Program-made: the position numbers and the translations under genes
The notes under the pieces: generated by a model
Databases searched by the model: none
Told to the model about the DNA's origin: nothing
The model's input: only the letters and a program-made list of their open reading frames with translations
Part shown: piece after piece, positions 61,198-64,000 of the stretch
How positions within the stretch are numbered: position 1 is the stretch's first letter
How the letters are laid out: the number at the start of each line of letters is the position of its first letter
Assembly: GCA_964348665.1 (NCBI GenBank)
Contig: CAYGDP010000001.1
Coordinates: 186,001-250,000 of the forward strand
Reading direction: 5' to 3'
From: CAYGDP01 sp964348665
GTDB taxonomy: Bacteria; Verrucomicrobiota; Verrucomicrobiia; Palsa-1439; CAYGDP01
Length of the DNA stretch: 64,000 nucleotides

Positions 61198-61287
61198 GAG
61201 GCCAACAGTCACGATTACTGCGATTGCTCTGGCCATGACTGCGGACAATCTGCACCTTTTCCCGCCGTTCCTCAAGCTCGGATTCTC
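61198..61287. repeat. 90-bp direct repeat, copy B (orphan DUF1553 leader)
   Basis: On the minus strand this copy reads GGKRCRLSAVMARAIAVIV, a relic of the DUF1553 start region, then loses the frame. See 60490-60579. Confidence 0.75.
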
Positions 61288-61341
61288 CCTCCTCAACCTT
61301 TCAGCAGCAATCGTGAAAATGGCGCGCTTGCGAAACTTCCC

Positions 61342-62208
61342 TTGCCTGATATAGTGCGCGCCGTGAGCGCAACGAACGCGGCAACGCCAGCGCGAATTGA
61401 AAGGCATTACTTCGTGGATGAAGCGGGGGACGGAGTGTTGTTCAGCGCCAAGGGGCAAGTCCTTATCGGCAAAGCGGGTTGTTCGCAATTTTTCGTTCTC
61501 GGCGCGATTTCACTGGCAGACGAGGTGGCGGTAACGCGGGAATTATCAGAGTTACGGAAACGGTTGTTAAACGATTTATATTTTAAGGATGTTCCCTCGA
61601 TGCAACTTAAGGCAGGCAAGACGGCGGTGGCGTTTCACGCAAAGGATGACTTGGCCGAAATACGTCGCGATGTGTTCAATGTGCTAGTACGCCATCCCGC
61701 GAAGTTCTGCGCCGTGGTGCGTGAGAAGGCGAAAGTGCTGGAATATGTTCGCCAACGAAACGAGCAAGACCCGACGTATCGGTATCGTCAGAATGAGCTT
61801 TATGACTCACTGGTTCGGCGATTGTTCAAAAACCTGCTGCACAAAGACGAAGGGTATCGGATTTTCTTTGCCAAGCGCGGTGGTTCGGATCGCACGGCGG
61901 CGTTGCAGACGGCTTTACTCCAAGCGCGCGAGCGGTTCACCCAAGAAAAAAGAATAGTTGCTGATGCGCCAATTCAGGTGCAAGCAGCCACTCCCGAGAT
62001 CTGCGCTGCATTACAAGTCGTGGACTACTATCTCTGGGCGTTGCAACGGCTGTTTGAGAAAGGAGATGATCGCTTTGTATGCTTCCTATCTGCGTCTTTC
62101 AGCTTGGTTCACGATGTTGATGACACACGAACAAACCAGTACGGCGAGTATTATGACAAGAGACGACCGCTCTCGAAAGTGGCGTTAGAAGGTCGGCCGA
62201 GGATATAG
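61342..62208 (+). CDS. DUF3800 family protein
   Basis: The protein has 288 residues. HYFVDEAGDG at ~22 and LQVVDYYLWALQRLF near residue 222 are DUF3800 hallmarks (predicted RNase H-like fold, acidic residues for metal). Often found with mobile or defence genes. A GTG at 61363 is an alternative start. It follows the TA pair and copy B. Confidence 0.85.
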   Translation: MPDIVRAVSATNAATPARIERHYFVDEAGDGVLFSAKGQVLIGKAGCSQFFVLGAISLADEVAVTRELSELRKRLLNDLYFKDVPSMQLKAGKTAVAFHAKDDLAEIRRDVFNVLVRHPAKFCAVVREKAKVLEYVRQRNEQDPTYRYRQNELYDSLVRRLFKNLLHKDEGYRIFFAKRGGSDRTAALQTALLQARERFTQEKRIVADAPIQVQAATPEICAALQVVDYYLWALQRLFEKGDDRFVCFLSASFSLVHDVDDTRTNQYGEYYDKRRPLSKVALEGRPRI

Positions 62209-62424
62209 GAGAATCTCGTCGTGACGAAATCCTCACACGGCACGGGGCCGAATTTCATCCTCAAGCCGCTGAAAGATAAACATAGGGGCGGCCAAGTGTC
62301 AATTATTATTTTCTGCCTATTCACATCACACCGTAAACCTGAGCGGCAGCTGCAAAACGTGGTCTTCGGTACGCTAGTGCGGTGAAATTGCAGCTCGTTT
62401 CGATTGAGCGCTTCTTCCGCGGGG

Positions 62425-63855
62425 TCACGCGCAAATTTCCTTCACCACACGACCTTGCACGTCGGTGAGGCGAAAGGGGCGGCCATCGTGGCGGAAAGTG
62501 AGCTTTTCGTGATCGAGGCCGAGCAGGTGAAGGATCGTGGCGTGTAAATCGTGCATGTGGACGGGGTCTTTGACGGCTCGATGGCCGAACTCGTCGGTTT
62601 CGCCGTGGCTGAAGCCGCGCTTTACGCCGCCGCCAGCCAGCCAGACGGAGAAGCCGCCTGGATTGTGATCGCGCCCCGTGCCGTTTTTTTCCGCGTAGGG
62701 CGTGCGGCCAAATTCGCCGCCCCACCAAACCACGGTGTCGTCGAGCAGGCCGCGCTGTTTGAGGTCGGCGAGGAGACCCGCAACAGGTTTGTCGGTGCGC
62801 GCGGCGTGGTCGCCATGTTTTTCGAGGTTGGAATGCTGATCCCAGGCTGGGTTGTTGCTGTTGTCGCCGTAATTGACCTGCACGTACCGCACGCCCGACT
62901 CGCATAGGCGTCGCGCCATGAGGCATTGCCGTCCATAGGTGTCGGTGGCTTTCTCGCCGATGCCATAGAGCGCGAGTGTGGCGGGGGATTCGCCCGAGAG
63001 ATCGAGTGTGCCTGGCGCTTCGTTCTGCATCCGCCAGGCCAGTTCGAACGAGTGCGCCACGGCTTCCAACTCGCGGTCGCTGGGCGCGCGCGCGAGCTGT
63101 TCCGCGTTCACCGCGCGCAGCAGTTCGAACTGGCGTCGTTGTTCCTCTTTGCTCCAGGCGGGATTGCTCAAATTGCGGATGGTCGTGTCGGCAACGCTCG
63201 CGCCCGCGCGGCCGACAGGCGTGCCTTGATAGACGGGCGGGAGAAACGCGCTGCCGTAATTGCGGGGGCCGCCGTTGCCTTGCGACGGGGCGATGGTCAC
63301 AAACCCTGGCAGATTCTCGCTTTCCGAGCCGAGCCCATAGGTGACCCACGCGCCGACCGACGGACGGATGAGCGTGGTCGAGCCTGTGTGCATAAACAAA
63401 GTCGCTGGCCCGTGGGCGATCCCTTCGGTCTGCATGGATTTGATCAAACAAATGTCGTCCATGTGGCGCGCGATGTGCGGGAAAAGCTCGGAAACCCACT
63501 GACCCGACTGGCCATGCTGCTGAAATGCCCAGCGCGGTTTCATTATCCGTTGGGCAGCGCCTTTACCCGTCTTGGCCACGGTGCGGGCATCATCGAAATG
63601 AAGCATCTTCCCGTCGTCTTCCATCAATCGCGGCTTGTAGTCGAACGAATCCACGTGGCTTGGGCCGCCTTGCATGAAGAGGAAGATGACGCGTTTGGCC
63701 CGAGGCGTGTAGTGCGGCGCGCGTGGCGCGAGCGGGTTTGTTGTGGTTCCCGCGACGGCGCGCTCGGCGGCCAGTCCGAGGAGGGCTAGATATCCAAAAC
63801 CGCAACCAATTTGTCCGAGCGCCTGACGACGCGAGCAACAGGCTGGAGTTTTCAT
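62425..63855 (-). CDS. DUF1501 family protein
   Basis: The protein has 476 residues. N-terminal CCSRRQALGQIGCGFGYLALL is a Tat-like leader. VIFLFMQGGPSHVDSFDYKP, GSAFLPPVYQGTPVG, VRYVQVNYGDNSNNPAWDQH and WGGEFGRTPYAEKNGTGRDHNP define DUF1501. The start is 13 bp after the stop of an upstream DUF1553 gene, the usual paired arrangement. The gap 62209-62424 before its 3' end holds nothing recognisable. Confidence 0.93.
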   Translation of the reverse strand: MKTPACCSRRQALGQIGCGFGYLALLGLAAERAVAGTTTNPLAPRAPHYTPRAKRVIFLFMQGGPSHVDSFDYKPRLMEDDGKMLHFDDARTVAKTGKGAAQRIMKPRWAFQQHGQSGQWVSELFPHIARHMDDICLIKSMQTEGIAHGPATLFMHTGSTTLIRPSVGAWVTYGLGSESENLPGFVTIAPSQGNGGPRNYGSAFLPPVYQGTPVGRAGASVADTTIRNLSNPAWSKEEQRRQFELLRAVNAEQLARAPSDRELEAVAHSFELAWRMQNEAPGTLDLSGESPATLALYGIGEKATDTYGRQCLMARRLCESGVRYVQVNYGDNSNNPAWDQHSNLEKHGDHAARTDKPVAGLLADLKQRGLLDDTVVWWGGEFGRTPYAEKNGTGRDHNPGGFSVWLAGGGVKRGFSHGETDEFGHRAVKDPVHMHDLHATILHLLGLDHEKLTFRHDGRPFRLTDVQGRVVKEICA

Positions 63856-63868
63856 GGTCAGGTAGAGT

Positions 63869-64000
63869 TTACTCGATATGACGAAAATCTACACATGCAA
63901 AAATCGTCTGAAAAAATTGCGTCCATGCTCGCTCCCGCTCTCCCGCGCTCGCGGCCTTGCTGACAAACGACAACGCCAGCGCGCGTTCGCGGTCGGTGGG
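63869..64000 (-). CDS. DUF1553 protein, C-terminal fragment (5' end outside window)
   Basis: The frame enters from the right edge and ends at TAA 63871-63869, giving 43 residues: ERALALSFVSKAASAG, then AWTQFFQTIFACVDFRHIE. The ending matches the characteristic C-terminus of DUF1553 proteins (FCQALFASxDFRY-E). It is 13 bp upstream of the DUF1501 start. Confidence 0.8.
   Translation of the reverse strand, partial: PTDRERALALSFVSKAASAGERERAWTQFFQTIFACVDFRHIE

Overview
The window looks like chromosomal DNA of a Verrucomicrobiota bacterium of the Pedosphaerales/Limisphaerales kind. No rRNA is present, so this rests on gene content: secreted DUF1080 proteins, Tat-exported Gfo/Idh/MocA oxidoreductases, two DUF1501 proteins, two DUF1549/DUF1553 cytochrome proteins (one cut by the window edge), two formylglycine sulfatases and a DUF4832 protein, all scattered among ordinary housekeeping genes. 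G+C is moderately high. A few genes (AlbA_2 at 8.4-9.75 kb, HEPN at 54.1-54.7 kb) are visibly more A+T rich and look acquired.

Layout. 0-7 kb: secreted unknown proteins, then a coupled DUF1080 + Gfo/Idh pair. 7.2 kb: tRNA-Cys. 8.3-9.9 kb: an AlbA_2/ATPase gene bracketed by a 34-bp inverted repeat. 10.1-15.04 kb: a compact minus-strand operon of two small W-x-D helical proteins, a coiled-coil protein and an EccC/EssC-like FtsK/SpoIIIE ATPase, read here as a type VII-secretion-like system. 15.3-26.1 kb: metabolism (ahcY, pyrF, nrdR, HIT, ribF, a Cys/Met PLP enzyme, Gfo/Idh, accB-accC-thiE). 26.3-29.4 kb: a CHASE3-PAS histidine kinase with a double-receiver and a single-receiver protein. 29.5-38.7 kb: cstA, two PGPGW proteins, cinA, thpR, GAF protein, typA, DUF2203, aroQ, DUF3467. 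38.8-45.7 kb: a tightly overlapping four-gene module (GAF-HlyD fusion, HlyD adaptor, PqqD-like/M50/lipoyl membrane protease, C-terminally shortened SecA) that looks like an undescribed export apparatus. 45.7-64 kb: a catabolic and accessory zone with two sulfatases, DUF4832, an HExxH protein, NHL protein, ATP-grasp, HEPN, DUF1501/DUF1553 proteins, a MazF-like toxin-antitoxin pair and DUF3800.

How the genes work together. The DUF1080, Gfo/Idh, sulfatase and DUF1501/DUF1553 genes suggest periplasmic breakdown of sulfated or otherwise complex polysaccharides. The two most interesting systems are the T7SS-like operon and the SecA/M50/HlyD module; neither has an obvious cargo gene inside the window.

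Intergenic DNA carries several repeat families: 120-140 bp MITE-like elements with shared termini, GCCACAAAG-type repeats, AAGGAG/CTCCTT palindromes, and degenerate heptanucleotide arrays that in two places run into coding sequence. All family and domain assignments were made by reading the sequence; no database search was run.
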